Below are positions 30,619 to 43,645 of a DNA stretch of 64,000 nucleotides, one piece after another; the stretch's first letter is position 1, and every line of letters starts with the position of its first letter. Source of the DNA: Paralichthys olivaceus (lineage: Eukaryota; Chordata; Actinopteri; Pleuronectiformes; Paralichthyidae); assembly GCF_024713975.1 (NCBI RefSeq), contig NC_091114.1:6358001-6422000 (forward strand), in the 5' to 3' direction. Made by a program: the position numbers and the translations under genes. The notes beneath the pieces are model-generated. The model saw nothing but the letters and a program-made list of their open reading frames with translations. It had not been told where the DNA came from and did no database searches.

Positions 30619-31389
30619 CTTCCTCGAGACAAAAAGGTCCACATACAATTTGAAATTGAAATTAAAAAAATGAAAAAAAATTCTAACATCCTTCACTTCT
30701 CCTACTGGGATTTTGCCCATTTCATGCAAACATTCTGCATTTCTGCATCTGATTGGCTGATCAAGGATTTGTGACACATTGCAAAAGAAGTCAAATAGCC
30801 ATCTAAAGGAGAAAAGGAAGGGTCATCCTGATTGACAGCTAAATGTACATCTAAAGTAGAAGCGTCTAATAATTAATAATAGTAAATCATTTTATTACAC
30901 AAAAAGCAGGCTCTGGTGAAGCCAAAATGGCGAAGCTCGTGTCACTAAAACGAACAGAAAGGTCACATCAGGCAAACTGACAGAGTTGTAAGGGTTCTTT
31001 TCTTTTCTCCATGAATGTTTTTCCTTTTGGGGCTACACATTCTGTGCAACCTTGCAAGCGCCCCCCCACCACAACCAGGAAATTGTGAGAGTGGACAATC
31101 CCCCTATATTAGAAATTCTCTCGTGCAGGTGTAATGGCAACTTTTTACCGAATACTCTGCATGCCACAACGTTGCGTTGATTGATTTGGTTGAATGCACT
31201 TATCGCTTAAGGTATAATCATCACAACAAGCTTTAACTTGATGATGTCACAAAAAAAATAAAAAATTCTTACTGCTAACCCACAATATTTTTCATCAGGC
31301 AAAAATAACCAACCACCTCTGTGGTTAATATAATTGCTTCCTTGTTTTTATTTTTCATTTTACTTACTTGTGTGGACAGACTTGTTACT

Positions 31390-31556
31390 GCTTTAATAAT
31401 AATAATAACTGTATTTGTATAGCACTTATCTGAACAAAGTTACAAAGTGCTTCACAAAAAAATGAAAATCCATGGCCAGAAGAAGAATAAATAATAATAA
31501 ATAATAAATAATAATATATAATAATATATATTATAATTATAATATTATAATATGAC
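31390..31556. repeat. Interspersed-repeat tail plus AT-rich microsatellite (copy B)
   Basis: Counterpart of 16920-17095; the TAATA/TATAAT part is shorter. Confidence 0.5.
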
Positions 31557-32393
31557 AGGGAGGAGTGGCTTGATGCAAATATTAACAACTGCTTTAAACT
31601 ACTTACAAACTGCACAGTAAATGATGCCTTTCAATCAGAACAATAGAGTGCATGAGGACTGACCTTTGTGGCAGTTTCTATTGCTGCCAAGGTTATGATC
31701 AACAGGCGGATCTCCATCGCCGATTCCCTTGATAAATGAAAAAAACACATTTGCAAATGTGACAAATCAACTCATTATCCCATGCACATGAGCTTATAGT
31801 GACATATTTCCATTATATTTGTTTTTATCAACACAAAACATATAGATTAGCTGTTTACCTCCATTGTGGCTGTACTCCCAATCCTCTCACTTGTGCTTCT
31901 CACTGTAAAATAAATGTAAGACAATTCTGTGAGGCTTCAGTCCCCATTTGCAGTAAATATCCCAGCCTACAGCCGACTTGGCTGCAGTAGTGCCGAATCG
32001 GGTGTGTGCAGATCACATCAATAATCTACATCAACTAGTCTTTAAAATGTGTTTGTACCCATCTCACATCACATAAATGATTCTTGAAAAAAGAAATAAA
32101 ACATTACAAATTTGTATTAATTCCGAACAAAGCTGTGTTATTTGTGTCATTATGCAGGTCCTCCCATCAGGCACATACGTAAAAAAAGACAATATAAAAC
32201 AAATAAAACAATATAACTACCAAACTCTGTAATAAGCAACCTACCTTTTAAAGGAATTTACCAATGGCACGATTGCATTCTTTGTCCAGGATGTTCTTTT
32301 GCAGTTACACCCGAGTTGCAGGTTATGTATTTCTGCCGATGAAAACACCACTCCCAACCACACAAGCCAATGCAGTACTGCTCTGCAGACAAG

Positions 32394-32403
32394 CTTTTTA
32401 TAG
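32394..32403 (-). promoter_or_regulatory. TATA box, VLIG copy B
   Basis: Minus-strand CTATAAAAAG, identical in sequence and spacing to copy A. Confidence 0.6.
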
Positions 32404-32416
32404 TCCTCAGTGAGGG

Positions 32417-32431
32417 ACTTTCACTTTCATT
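32417..32431 (-). promoter_or_regulatory. ISRE-like interferon-response element, VLIG copy B
   Basis: Minus-strand AATGAAAGTGAAAGT, as in copy A. Confidence 0.65.
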
Positions 32432-33055
32432 TTGACATGGTCACATGGTTTCCCAGAAAGAGACCGTTTATAGTAACTTGAAATCCAACTCTTCAGAGAC
32501 TTTGATTGAAGACTTTGATTGTGAGTGCATGTGAAAGCTAGAAAATGTAAAACAGTCCCTCTCAGGTAGTACATGGGGCGTTGTTCAGGATATACAGTGA
32601 ATGATTTACAGATGATATATGATAAGGTCAAAGAATAGACTTTAGTAGCTGTCACTGCCATGCAACAACAGCCAAACCAGCTCACTAGACCCTGGGTATT
32701 GTGTCAGCGAAAGCATTTATCATAAGTGGTGGGGTCTTCCAAACTACCACAGTGCAGCTTTATTTGTGCAGTGCAGTGCAGTTCATATGTAACTGAGAGG
32801 ATGCCATGGGGAGAACCCAGTTAAATGTGTTCTGGAGAATTTGCAGAATACATTTGCTTTCCAGGATGGGAAGTCGTAAAATATAAATAATTGTGTGATG
32901 GGTATTCATTCACTACAATAAAAAATACATCTATAATGTGGACATTGCAGTTGATGGAGGAGGTCAGCAGTGGTGTTCATTCTTTATTTCACTTAGATTT
33001 ACCCGTCTAGAAGGTTTCTTTTGTTGTTCATGATTCATACATTCATCAACCTGTT

Positions 33056-33702
33056 GCTGTAGATAGAATGAATGGAGGGATGAATGGATTAATGAATCGA
33101 TGGATGAATTGACGAATGAATGGAGGGATGGATGGATGCATAGATGAATGAATGAAGGGAGGGGGAATGGATGGATTGATGGATGGATGAATCCATGGAG
33201 GGAGGGGGAGGGATGGATGAATGAATGAATGAATGAGGGTTAGGATGCATAGATGATTGGAGGGGTGAATGAATGAATGGGGGGTTTGATGCATAGATGA
33301 ATGAATTAATGGAGGGATGAATGAATGAATGGGGGGGTTGGATGCATAGATGAATGAATGAATGAATGAATGAATGGAGGGATGAATAAATGAATGAGGG
33401 TTGGATGCATAGATGAATGAATGAATGAATGAATGAATGAATGGAGGGATGAATAAATGAATTGAGGGTTGGATGCATAGATGAATGAAAGAATGGAGGG
33501 ATGAATGAATGAATTGAGGGTTGGATGCATAGATGAATGAAAGAATGGAGGGATGAATAAATGAATGAGGGTTGGATGCATAGATGAATGAATGAATGAA
33601 TGAATGGAGGGATGAATAAATGAATTGAGGGTTGGATGCATAGATGAATGAAAGAATGGAGGGATGAATGAATGAATGGGGGGCTGGATGCATAGATGAA
33701 TG
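33056..33702 (+). repeat. Minisatellite, about 52-bp period, expanded (copy B)
   Basis: Same repeat as at 18596-18982 but about 260 bp longer, with expanded (GAAT)n runs and a rearranged left part (GGGAGGGGGAATGG, ATCCATGGAGGG). It again ends about 60 bases before the ZP3 start. Confidence 0.9.
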
Positions 33703-33759
33703 GGACTGGAGTATTTCTGACGGTGTTTCCCACAATTCGCTGCGCAACTGATTGTGACG

Positions 33760-36700
33760 ATGCGACTCCAGCCTTCGTTCGCTAACCACGCTGCCTGTGT
33801 GAAAATGGCCGTCCTGCTACAATTCACCGGGCTCCAACTCGACTCTCCGTCGGTCGCGCCGTGCGCGAGCGCCGCTTCTTTCACCGTGGGAACCCGGGAC
33901 AGCGGCGGACTCGAGATCCACTGTGGAGAGGCGGAGGTGAGGGTCACCGTGCAGCGGAGGCTCCTCGAGGAGAGACGGGTCCCGTTCAGACGCGAGCACC
34001 TTCGACTCGGGGCGAAGGCGACGCGGGGACAGGAGGCGTCGTGTGGACCGCGGGGACTCATGTCCGGCGACGCAGCGGTCATCTCCGCGGGGCTGCAGGA
34101 CTGTGGGGCCCAGTCCAGAGTAAGAGGAAGCCGCAGAGCCAAAGTCTGAGCACTCTGCAAAAACACAGTGTGCTTATAAAGCACGTTTCCTTCACCGGAT
34201 TCAAGGCGCTGCACTGCCACATGAAATACAACAACAGATACCACATTCAAAGACCGTTTCAAATCTGAGAGCACAGTTTACAAGAACTTTCAAACTAAAT
34301 AAAAGAGAAGTACAAAAGAGATTTAAAAAAAAAGAGGTCAACGAAATAAAAAGGATAAATTGATACAAACATTTTTAAATCATTTGAAACAGAGAAATAA
34401 TTCAAGTAAAATGGAAGTGAGAAAATATTGAAATTGAATAAAATGTAATATGACATGGCATGACTTTGCAAAATGGCTTCATTAAAGGGGTAGTTCACCG
34501 AAAAATGAAAATTCACTCACCACTATGCCTATGGAGGGGTGGGAGAAGTGTTTGTGTCCACAAAACACTTGAGGAGTCTCAGGGGTAAACAAGCTCTGAC
34601 ATTTGAATTAAAAACTCAACGTGTCATTTCCACCATGTTCCAGCCTCAGATATTCTTCTCTAGAGCTGCGTTCACGCGTGGTTTACAGTGGACATCTAGG
34701 CTGAAAACATGGTGGGAATTACAACTCAAATTGTAATATTCCATGCATTCATTTAGTTATTGCTTATTTTGAGTATGACATTATTTGGGTAAAGGTAATT
34801 AGACAATGCTAATGGCAATGTCTTTGCTACTTTCCAGGTTCATGGTGAGTGGCTTGTGTATTCCAACATGCTCTTTCTATTTCCTGCTGTGATTTCGACC
34901 TCTTCAGGCAGTGTAATAGTTAGAGCAGCAACGACCGTCGTACCTGTTGAGTGCCATTATAACAGGTGAGGTTGATGCAATATTGTTTATGTACAGTGAA
35001 AACTTTTCTTAATTCAAACTCATGCTGTCCCATTTCATTGGCACACCTGTATTCTTATTCATTCAAAACCCACATTACCATCCACTTTTACCCCCGTTCT
35101 ATGGTCGCTCTCCTTCACACTGGCTGTCAATCAAGGTCTTCGATATGTCACACACTAATAATTCTGAAGAGTTCCGAAGGTTTTTTGGGGTAAGGAATGT
35201 GTTGAGAAATGAAATATATAAAAATAATAATTTAAATTAAAAAATAATCATACAACATCTTGTATCAGGGCTCCAGACTAAATTGCTGCTTCTGCTCTGA
35301 TCCTGAATCAACATTGTCCCTGGTTTTACAGTGTTGGTCTGTTTCCAATGCACTCTGGAGCCCTGAAGCAATTATAATATTGTACATTTCTCTCAAAATC
35401 CCACAGTGTTTCTGGGCTTATTTCATGGCACACCAGTGTGCACACCATTTGAGAACTACTGGATCTGAGCAATGTTGGTTGTAATAAGCTGCCATCAGCA
35501 CTTTAACTCTATAACCCGTGCCTCGTTTTTTTGTCAGCGCAGAAAGCAGACAGTGAATGCAGATGCATTAACTCCAACCTGGCAACCCATGACATCCACT
35601 ATCGGTGTATTTGGCCTTCTGCACTTCTCCCTACGTACCATGGCAGGTGAAAACTCACTCTCAATTTTGACTGTATCAGTGGAAGATTTCTCTGTCAACA
35701 GTATGTGTCAATATTTCTTTCTAAATAATATGAGATTGAAACAGAATTTTAAAACAAGTGATGTCCTCATACAGATGACTGCACCTCTCTACGTAATACC
35801 TCAGTGTACCAGCAGGGGGAAGCAGTGTTTTTGGAGGCCAGCGTGGAGGCGCCGCTGCACCCTCCACTCACTGTATATGTGGACTACTGTGTTGCTACAC
35901 TGAAGCCCGACCCTCTCTCCTCACCAAGCTACAAGTTTATCACCAAATATGGGTCAGTCGGACCTTCTGACTCAAACATTCTATGCATTTGTGGCTGGTT
36001 CAAAGTATTAAACTCAACACAGAATGGTACTCTGTAGAGTGCATAAAGGCCCAGCAGTCCCCTTAGGATATAATTTGTAACTTCATGAATTTTAAATTGG
36101 ATCTGCACCAATTTGCTCAAATATCAGTCCCCTAAAACTTTTTATTTTACCTCAAGATCCATGAATTACAATAAATTATTGTAAATATTGTGATATCTCG
36201 TAATGTTAAAGGAAGTGGGGAAAAAACTGGATCCTCACCCTGATCCAGATTTGCACCAAAATGTAATGGGTTCTCCCCTGACCCACCAAGGCAATCCCTC
36301 CTGTAGTTTTTGTGCAGTGCTGCTAAATAACAGATAAATACACAATTGCCGATGAGAACATAATCTTTTTGGCGGAGGTAACAAAAGTGTTTCATATTGC
36401 AAAGTGTTCAGCCCAAGAATTAAAATGTGACATTGAGTCTATTGAGTGGATCCTCAGCCAGGTTGGGTCATCTTTCAGTGTTTGGGACCGGGTTGGAAGC
36501 AAAGCTCTGTTGGAATCATCATGTCTAAATTAGATGTGTTTCTTCATCATTCCAGATGTCTTGTAGACAGTGTATTACCAGGGTCTTCATCTAAATTCCA
36601 CCTGCGGGAGCAAGAAAACAGGTTGTGCTTCAGTGTCCAGGCCTTCCACTTCAAGCAGGATTCTGGGGAACAGGTAACAACACCTCATTGGGCAGTTGCT

Positions 36701-37925
36701 GTGTAATTACTTTCCGAATGACAATGGTTTAACTATATTAGCACAAAGATACTATTTGTGGAATTCATCTCTCTTATTTTTGAATTCATCCTATAGCAAG
36801 TGTTTTTCATTTGCATTATAATAAATCGTGCACAAGTGTATTCATCACATTGCTGAAATCAATCCTGGATCAAATGCACTTTTATTCATTTGGCTTTGTT
36901 CTTCAAGATGTTCATCAGCTGCCACCTGAGGGCCACTCCGAAACAAAACTCCCAGAGCCACCTTAACAAAGCCTGCTACTTCCATAGGCCCTCATTCAGG
37001 TTAGGCTGCATCTAGCAGCGTTCAATGTTGAATCAGTTCGTCATTGGTCTGAACTAGTGCTGCACGATTGGACCAAATTGGACCAAACAAACACTTTAAA
37101 GGCTAATTATCACTGGAGTAGTCACAATAGACAGGCTTGAAAATACTCACTGGCCTCGCAACATAATTACGCTACATACAACCCGTAATGCATAATGTGA
37201 GCTCCATTGTTGTAGTGAACTTATTATTGTCTGTACAAATCCTGTCTTATATTGGAGTCACTGCAGTGTGCACTGTCTCCAGAGCAGTAGAGAACTGTCA
37301 TCATGGTTTTTTGTTCATTCGGTTTAGTCACCTGGCAAAAATACTTTGACCTCATACGTCTTATGATGAAATATACCTTAAATAATCAGTGAGCTGTGCA
37401 TTTTCTTTGAGAACCAAGCACTGTTATTCAAAACACCATTTATTATATTGTCATTGCAATACCATCCACAATAATCGCAATATGTCTTTTCATATCAAAT
37501 TGTGCAGCACTAGTTTTATCTTAATGCGTATAAAGGCATCACAGTATTATTCGGATGCTCCTCTGTCACTCAGGTGGCGTGCCACAGAGGGGGACCATAC
37601 TCTGTGCGAATGCTGTGACTCTGAGGACTGCTTGAGACCCACTGGAGTGGGGAATACTGGCTACACTGTCCACAAGACTTCACCCCATAAAGGTTTTCCT
37701 ATGAACTTTACAGGTTTTTTAGGTTACTTTTACCAGTTGTACTGAATGCAGATGGTAGCCATAGCAACCTTTATGGATGTGAAGCACATGCAGTTATATG
37801 GTCTCTAAACTAGTTGTGTGTGTGTATGTTTGACAGAAACAACGCATGAGGCGGACACAACAGTCGGACCTCTTCACACCCTGCCATCCTCCCATTGGAC
37901 TGGTCATCTGTCAGTCAGTCACTGA
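33760..37925 (+). CDS. zp3: Zona pellucida glycoprotein 3 (ZP3)-family egg-coat protein, copy B
   Basis: Exons 33760-34119, 34838-34965, 35543-35646, 35775-35952, 36556-36673, 36908-36999, 37574-37692 and 37837-37925. Every length and phase equals copy A, giving 395 residues. Protein differences from copy A seen by eye: Leu to Pro in SVALCAS, Pro to Ala in RLGPKAT, Ala to Thr in DHALCE and Asp to Tyr in TGDTVHK. All ZP-module cysteines are kept and there is no premature stop, so both genes look usable. As in copy A, there is no membrane anchor or dibasic cleavage site, and the signal peptide is weak. Confidence 0.9.
34482..34745 (+). mobile_element. DNA-transposon-like repeat end in ZP3 intron 1 (copy B)
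   Basis: Counterpart of 19764-20030, beginning ATTAAAGGGGTAGTTCACC; right limit approximate. Confidence 0.4.
36083..36380 (+). mobile_element. LINE-tail-like interspersed repeat in ZP3 intron 4 (copy B)
   Basis: Counterpart of 21365-21662, ending TTGGCGGAGGTAAC. Confidence 0.5.
37053..37514 (+). mobile_element. hAT-like MITE in ZP3 intron 6 (copy B)
   Basis: Counterpart of 22335-22795 with the same inverted ends. Confidence 0.65.
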
Positions 37926-38772
37926 AGAGCATTTTTCCAACTTGACTATTAGGTGGGTACAGGGACTGCTGAGAGCTGGGGAGTTGACCAATAAAGCATT
38001 TATCACATATTGTTTTTCTTGTTTCTAATCCCTCAGAGAAAATGCAAAGCTCAAAGGCATGAATAGCCTACTACTGCGTTGGCTCTACAGATTTATACTC
38101 CTTCTAAACACATTTAAAGCCCCTTCATGTGAGGATTTATTTTCTGATTACTCTGAACCCTTGGAGGCCGTTTACAGCAGTGATTTGCTTTAACAGAATA
38201 TGTTGGATTATATGCAGAAGAAATGAAAAGGCAAGCATTGGCAAATGATGTGTTCATTATCTCGCTGTCAGCTAAAAGTTACAACCCAAATTTGTTTCTT
38301 TAAACCACATGTAACTTGTGTCTACATGTAGTAAAACAATTCCATGTGTATGCCAGCAGAGTGCGCTAGTGCTGCTCCTTTTTGACTGAGCAGAAGATGC
38401 CTATTTTGAGAAAGCTTTATTTAGCCCCAAGAGGAATAAACAAACCAATTTTTACTACCATGATTACATTTTTCTATAAAATACTAGAAACATTCCAAGC
38501 TGCCACGGTCTGGGTTTTTATTTAGTTGGCTCAGCGTGTCTGTGAGCTGACTTGATAGAAATCCTGTTTGTAAATATGTCTCTCATCAGACTGACAAGTA
38601 GTAGTTTCAGCCTGACTGAAGAATGAGTAGTATTTCTTTCAGCCATTAAAATTAATAGCCAAGAAAACAAACCCATGAGGAATTTCCACAAAAAGGCTGA
38701 AGCACCACAATGGAACTTAAAATATCTCAGAGGCAACAAGCGATCTAGAATAAACAGACATCAGGGTAAGAA
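37926..38772 (+). other. ZP3 copy B 3' flank, right end of unit B
   Basis: Probable poly(A) signal AATAAA about 60 bases after the stop (ACCAATAAAGCA). Otherwise non-coding. Confidence 0.55.
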
Positions 38773-40140
38773 TGGGACAGCTCCGCAGCCATGTACTCGA
38801 TGTACTCTGCTTCCACTGTTTCTCTGTCAGTAGAAACCCTTATCTAGTCCCGTGAGAGGAAATGTGACAGACCAAATGGGAAACCTGGTGGATTTTAATG
38901 GCGCAGTGTCTTATTCCATGACATCAGGACAACAGTTATTCTTGATCTTTGTCTCTGAGAACAATCCACTGTATTGATGTAATTAGCAATTGTATTTTGT
39001 GGGGGATCTTACTGGTTTTGGAAAAGGCTGACCTTTCACTCATCACTTGTTAGTCAGAATTGTTGTGAATGGAAGAGTTGAAGCTGAGCAGTCTACATTT
39101 ATAATGTTTGGCTTTGTGGTTTTACCTGTCAGGAGAATTCATATCTATGCAATGGAGAGAGGTTCGGACGCTTCTGTTTAAATACTATTGTAAAGTTGGA
39201 GTTACTCCAAGTATTTACGTGTAAATGTGAACCTTCTCAACACTTTTGCTCTGGTAATCTTTTCCATCAATTGTGTGCTGCATCTGTTGTGAGCTCACAC
39301 ACATGCAAGGGTTTTTTTTTGGTAAACCAACTTTAGTTTCATACAGATTATGAGGTAGTATAGTATTTTGGCAGCCTTGCATGAGTTATTAATAAATAGC
39401 TTCTTAAATTTAAGACATCGAGCATGCTTGACTTTTCCCTAACCTCCATTGTATTAGTGCGGTTGATGTTTTCCCGTGCTGTTGCATCAAATGTTCTTAT
39501 GTATTACACTGGAGTGTGTGATGCATGGCCCATCAGATAATGTTTTATTTATCTTTTCAACATAGACATTAATTAAAACCAAAGTCTTTTGGTTTTAATT
39601 TTGTTGAGGTTCGTTTTTAAAATATTTATCTTTAACTGATTCCAGCTGGCAATCTTTACTATCTCCACCCTTCCACTGCCAATAGGATGTGATCGGGATA
39701 TTGATTTTTTTTGTCAGTTAACATATCTGGTGCATGGCAAAATGTTTATATAGAATAAATCTCTGCAACACTGAAAACCCATTTTCCCCTACAATATCCT
39801 CTTGTGGTGGAATATTTCCCTCAATATTTTATGGGTATGGTTTGGGGAAAAATAATTAGCCAAATTAGACTTGAAGCATGAGACCAGTGTTTGGCATAAT
39901 TTAACCGTAACAGGACCTTTGCTTATAGCTTTTACCAAATTAGATTTGTTGCCTAAATCTAACAACATGCTACAATCAGAATATGAACCCCTTTCTCCAG
40001 TGTTCCCACAGTTGCAAATCCACCCCGCCATATTACTCCTACTCCTGTGCAGTAAACATACGTCCCTCCATAACTCAGAAAAATCCATTGTTTAAAACAT
40101 CCTTTCTAGGAAACATTGGGGAAAAACTGATGTCATACAA

Positions 40141-40563
40141 CACTATAGACTATATATAAAGTGAAGTAAAGTGAAGTGAAGCCAAATCGTCTCAATCACT
40201 ACTTGATAGCTGGCTACAATATAGTTCATAAACCCCACCTCCTTCATGTTAGTGGATGGGACATGGACCAAATTAAAAAGTCAAAGCTCATATCAAGATG
40301 TCACAAAGTGGATTCTGACATTTGAGGTCATTCTTATCCCACTGCAGTATGTTCAAGTGGTTTGGTTGTAATAAGTTGTGATTGACACCTGAGATGTATG
40401 ATGTATCGACACGCCTTGATACCAAGACTCCACCCCTAGATCGCTACTGTGCAGACTCTGGCTCCAAATGTGCAAGATGGCAGCATTCATATCCAGGATA
40501 TTTTGGCTTTGTTTCTTGATAGTGGGAGGAAATAGAGACACTGTCCATTTATATACAGTATTT
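40141..40563. mobile_element. Short inverted-end element, about 420 bp
   Basis: Bounded by CACTATAGACTATATATAAA on the left and TTTATATACAGTATTTG on the right, which are approximate inverted copies. The interior (TAAACCCCACCTCCTTCATG, TTGAGGTCATTCTTATC, GTAATAAGTTGTGATTGACA) is a common fish repeat. Non-coding. Confidence 0.5.
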
Positions 40564-41980
40564 GTACAAGACACTGGAGTTGCAATTGTTGCAATTGGTC
40601 GCGGAGTCCCCCGCTCGTATATGTTGTCGGTTATGCCATCTTATCACGCTGTTCTAATATTCTGATGTCTGTTCTCAGAAAGGTTAAGACCCATTCCCAC
40701 GTTGCCTTGTGTGACTCTAGTGACTGACTTTTCTCATCTTAAATGCCCCCCCCCTCCTTTTTTTCAATGCAGCCAGGAAGTTGTGAGAAGCTTATGCTGT
40801 GAAGAGGAAAAAAAAAACTCAGAGGTGGATTAGATAAGAAAGCAACAGGAATTTTTGTTGGATGCAAAACAAGACACAGGGGGAATCCACACGCTGAGGT
40901 CACGTTGGAACAGGGGTGGTGAACCTTTTTTCCTTCACGGGTCATTTCAATTCTCAGGACATGCATAGAGAGCAGAGGGCGGTTTTCCTGAGCTTCGAGA
41001 CAGGAACTCCTTCCTTCGGTTAGTCGCACAAAAAAGGCTAGTTGGGCAGGATTTCTCTGTTTTATGGACATCTTGTATTCTTCAGTGTCTTCATATTGTC
41101 ATTAATCCGCTACTAATTCAACTGCATATTTTCAACTGTATTGACACTCAAGATCCTTTTTTAAATCACTGCTATATGTCCCTTTAAACTACACACACTG
41201 GCTTGTCTTTTATATGTCAACAAAAATAGAATTTTTTTTTTTTTTCATGTCGACAAAAGCTAGGCATTTCGCACCTTCGTTTTCTTACCCATCTTCCTTG
41301 TTGCCACTATGTTGGGATCACCGTGAGCTGGACCCACAGCCAGATGGAACCATGCTGAAGGGGGTGTTAGTTTACTTTTGTTATTTTCTTTAATTGAAGA
41401 AAAAAGTCATTGTTGGTATGAGAATAATTTTATATTTTCTGAGGTTTTGTATTAGTGAAAGTTTATGAACAGCTTAATGGAACACATCAAACTGTCTGGC
41501 AGGCGACATTTGGCCCCGTGGCTGGACCCCCCACCCCTGCATACAGTATGTTGTTGTTTTCTATGGGTGCAAATGGAGAAAGTTAAATTAGAGCAAAGCA
41601 TGGGGGAGACATTGAGCCCTAGAATAATGCTTCAGTGTTTGTACTCCACTTACCATGGCTGTAAATTTCAAAAGCACACATATCCTGGAGTAATCAGATT
41701 ATCACTTATTGTTAGATAAATGTGTAATTGTCTGTGAGGCTTGTGCTGCCAGTACAGTTGTTTTGCTGGAACATGAAAGTGGAAATAACCCAATTTGACA
41801 AACCTAAGAGAAAGTTAACGTGTGCACATTTAAGGAGAGAATTTTACATTTCTGCAGGCATACTGTGTGGGTGTTAAGTGGAAATGACGAATGATAACAG
41901 AAGGTGTGAGACCAGGGGCAACGAGGCCAGAAAATAAAACCACACAAGGCAGCTTGGCAACAGGGAGAACTGAAGAGACC

Positions 41981-42172
41981 ATATAAAAAGAGCTTTTCTG
42001 GTTCTGATGACCACTCAAAGTGCTTTACAGTACAGTTTTCCATTCACCGCAGCACTTTTCTCTATAAGAAGGGACAATTTGGTGTTCAGTATCTTGCCCA
42101 AGGAGACTTCAGCATGCAAAAAGGGGAGACTGGTTAGAGGACAACCAGTCTAACCCCTGAGCCACAGCTTCC
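41981..42172 (-). mobile_element. tRNA-derived SINE, minus strand
   Basis: Read on the minus strand: head GTGGCTCAGGGGTTAGACTG (A-box-like), then CTTGGGCAAGATACTGAAC, then the tail GTAAAGCACTTTGAGTGGTC and AAAAGCTCTTTTTATAT. This is the order of a widespread fish SINE. The B box is degraded. Confidence 0.65.
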
Positions 42173-43130
42173 CTTGTTGGGTGGCAAAGCTGAAAAAGGG
42201 GGAACATATATTTGGAGAAGGGTGATGTACAGATGCCGTGTAAAGTGCTAAAGGTCAGTTTTCAAGACCGGTATGGTTCAGTCCTTTTCAACGGCAATGC
42301 TTTGTAAATGAGCCAGAAATATGAGAATTGTATTCTAGATAAAAACAGTGTAAGACACCCACTGAGCGGGGATATGATTGTATAAATTTTTTTCTCTCCC
42401 GGTGGGTCATGTTCGACATCACGAACACAGAGTTGCTCTCTTTCTCTCTTTCGCTCTCTCCCTCCTTACTGGAGGAGTCATGTTTCCTATCAACGTTGAT
42501 CGGAGCTGATTCAAGCCAGTGTCTACTGCAGAGTCATTTGACCCGGAAGTGAATGCAAATTTGTATCCAATCCCAGCCAGATGTTAGCGAGTGTCAGTGG
42601 GTTTTTTGACCAGTGGAAAACAGGCTTTTGTCCAGACTATAGCTTGTCCTGAATTATTGTCATGAAATTTTGGAGAGGATTAAACTCACCAGCTTTGGTG
42701 AACCCTGACGTTTTCTAAAATGCACGTGTGTGAGACAACTATTGCATGGACTGCAGATGTTAAGAGTGCCCAGGGAATGATTGACAATGTTTTAAAGTGA
42801 ATTCTGTGATTGCCGTGACTTTGACTCTGGTGCTGCCAGCAGGTTAACATATATGGTTGTGAGTGAAAATTCTAAAGCACAAATGGATTTTCTTGAAAGC
42901 TGTTGCAGACATTTTGGGTGGATTTGTCATACCTAACCTTTCCTACTGCGCCACAATCAGATCAACATTTTAATTTGAGTTCGACGTACCCATCACCCTG
43001 TGTGTACTTGTATTAATTATTGTCATCATGGTAAAGTTAAACTAATATGATTAACATGGTGGCTGGTATATCCACTAAAAATCTATGTGTTGGCATTGTC
43101 ATTTTTTGCATAGGCACATTCTGGAAAAAG

Positions 43131-43645
43131 CATAGACTGTCATTTTAGGTCACTGTTATCACACTGATCTGATGTAAGTTCAAGTGTTAGGTTTTGTTGT
43201 AGTTACAGTAAAACAGGTGGTGTAATATCATGCTTGACAGCTGAGACTAATTAAAGCATACTGTATATGGCAAGTTTAAACTCTAGGATATACTCTACCT
43301 CTATCCGAGTTTAGACAGAAAAGTTGAAAACTCTCCTTACATTTGCCTATAAGAGGAGTTGTCTTTACAGTTACACAACTACAGTGTGTTGTTGGCCACC
43401 AAGTAGCTCAACTATCAACTCCACTGTCCTGGAATGCTCTCCACACTCGTGGCCATCACTATGGGATCACCGTAAGTTCAATAGAGTGATAAGATTCTCG
43501 TCACTGTGGATGCCTGCAAGCTGAAACAATAACTTCCGACGTCGTCAGTGGCTACTGTCTTGGCTCCTGCGTCGGCTCCTGTGTCCCTTACTCTTTTATG
43601 TCAGCTTCCTGTCTTGTGTCGCGCCCTTTTATATACAGTCTATGG
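43131..43645. mobile_element. Short inverted-end element, about 515 bp
   Basis: Ends CATAGACTGT and ACAGTCTATG are a perfect 10-bp inverted pair. The left interior (GGTCACTGTTATCACACTGA) is related to the element at 40141-40563. Non-coding. Confidence 0.5.

Larger units (their letters stand above)
29790..32245 (-). other. VLIG copy B 5' region: probable intron and 5' UTR exons
   Basis: Counterpart of 15304-17780 with the same repeats and the same possible small exon (ATG at 31717 on the minus strand). No additional gene. Confidence 0.4.
25341..38772. repeat. Segmental duplication, unit B (VLIG + ZP3)
   Basis: Second copy of the block at 10861-24055. It is slightly longer, mainly because its minisatellite is longer. 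It ends at 38772, after which the sequence is unrelated to 24056 onward. Confidence 0.9.

Noticed and set aside
41981-42172. Possible tRNA gene from the GTGGCTCAGGGGTTAG head
   Set aside because: The B box is degraded and the sequence continues into a typical SINE body and tail.
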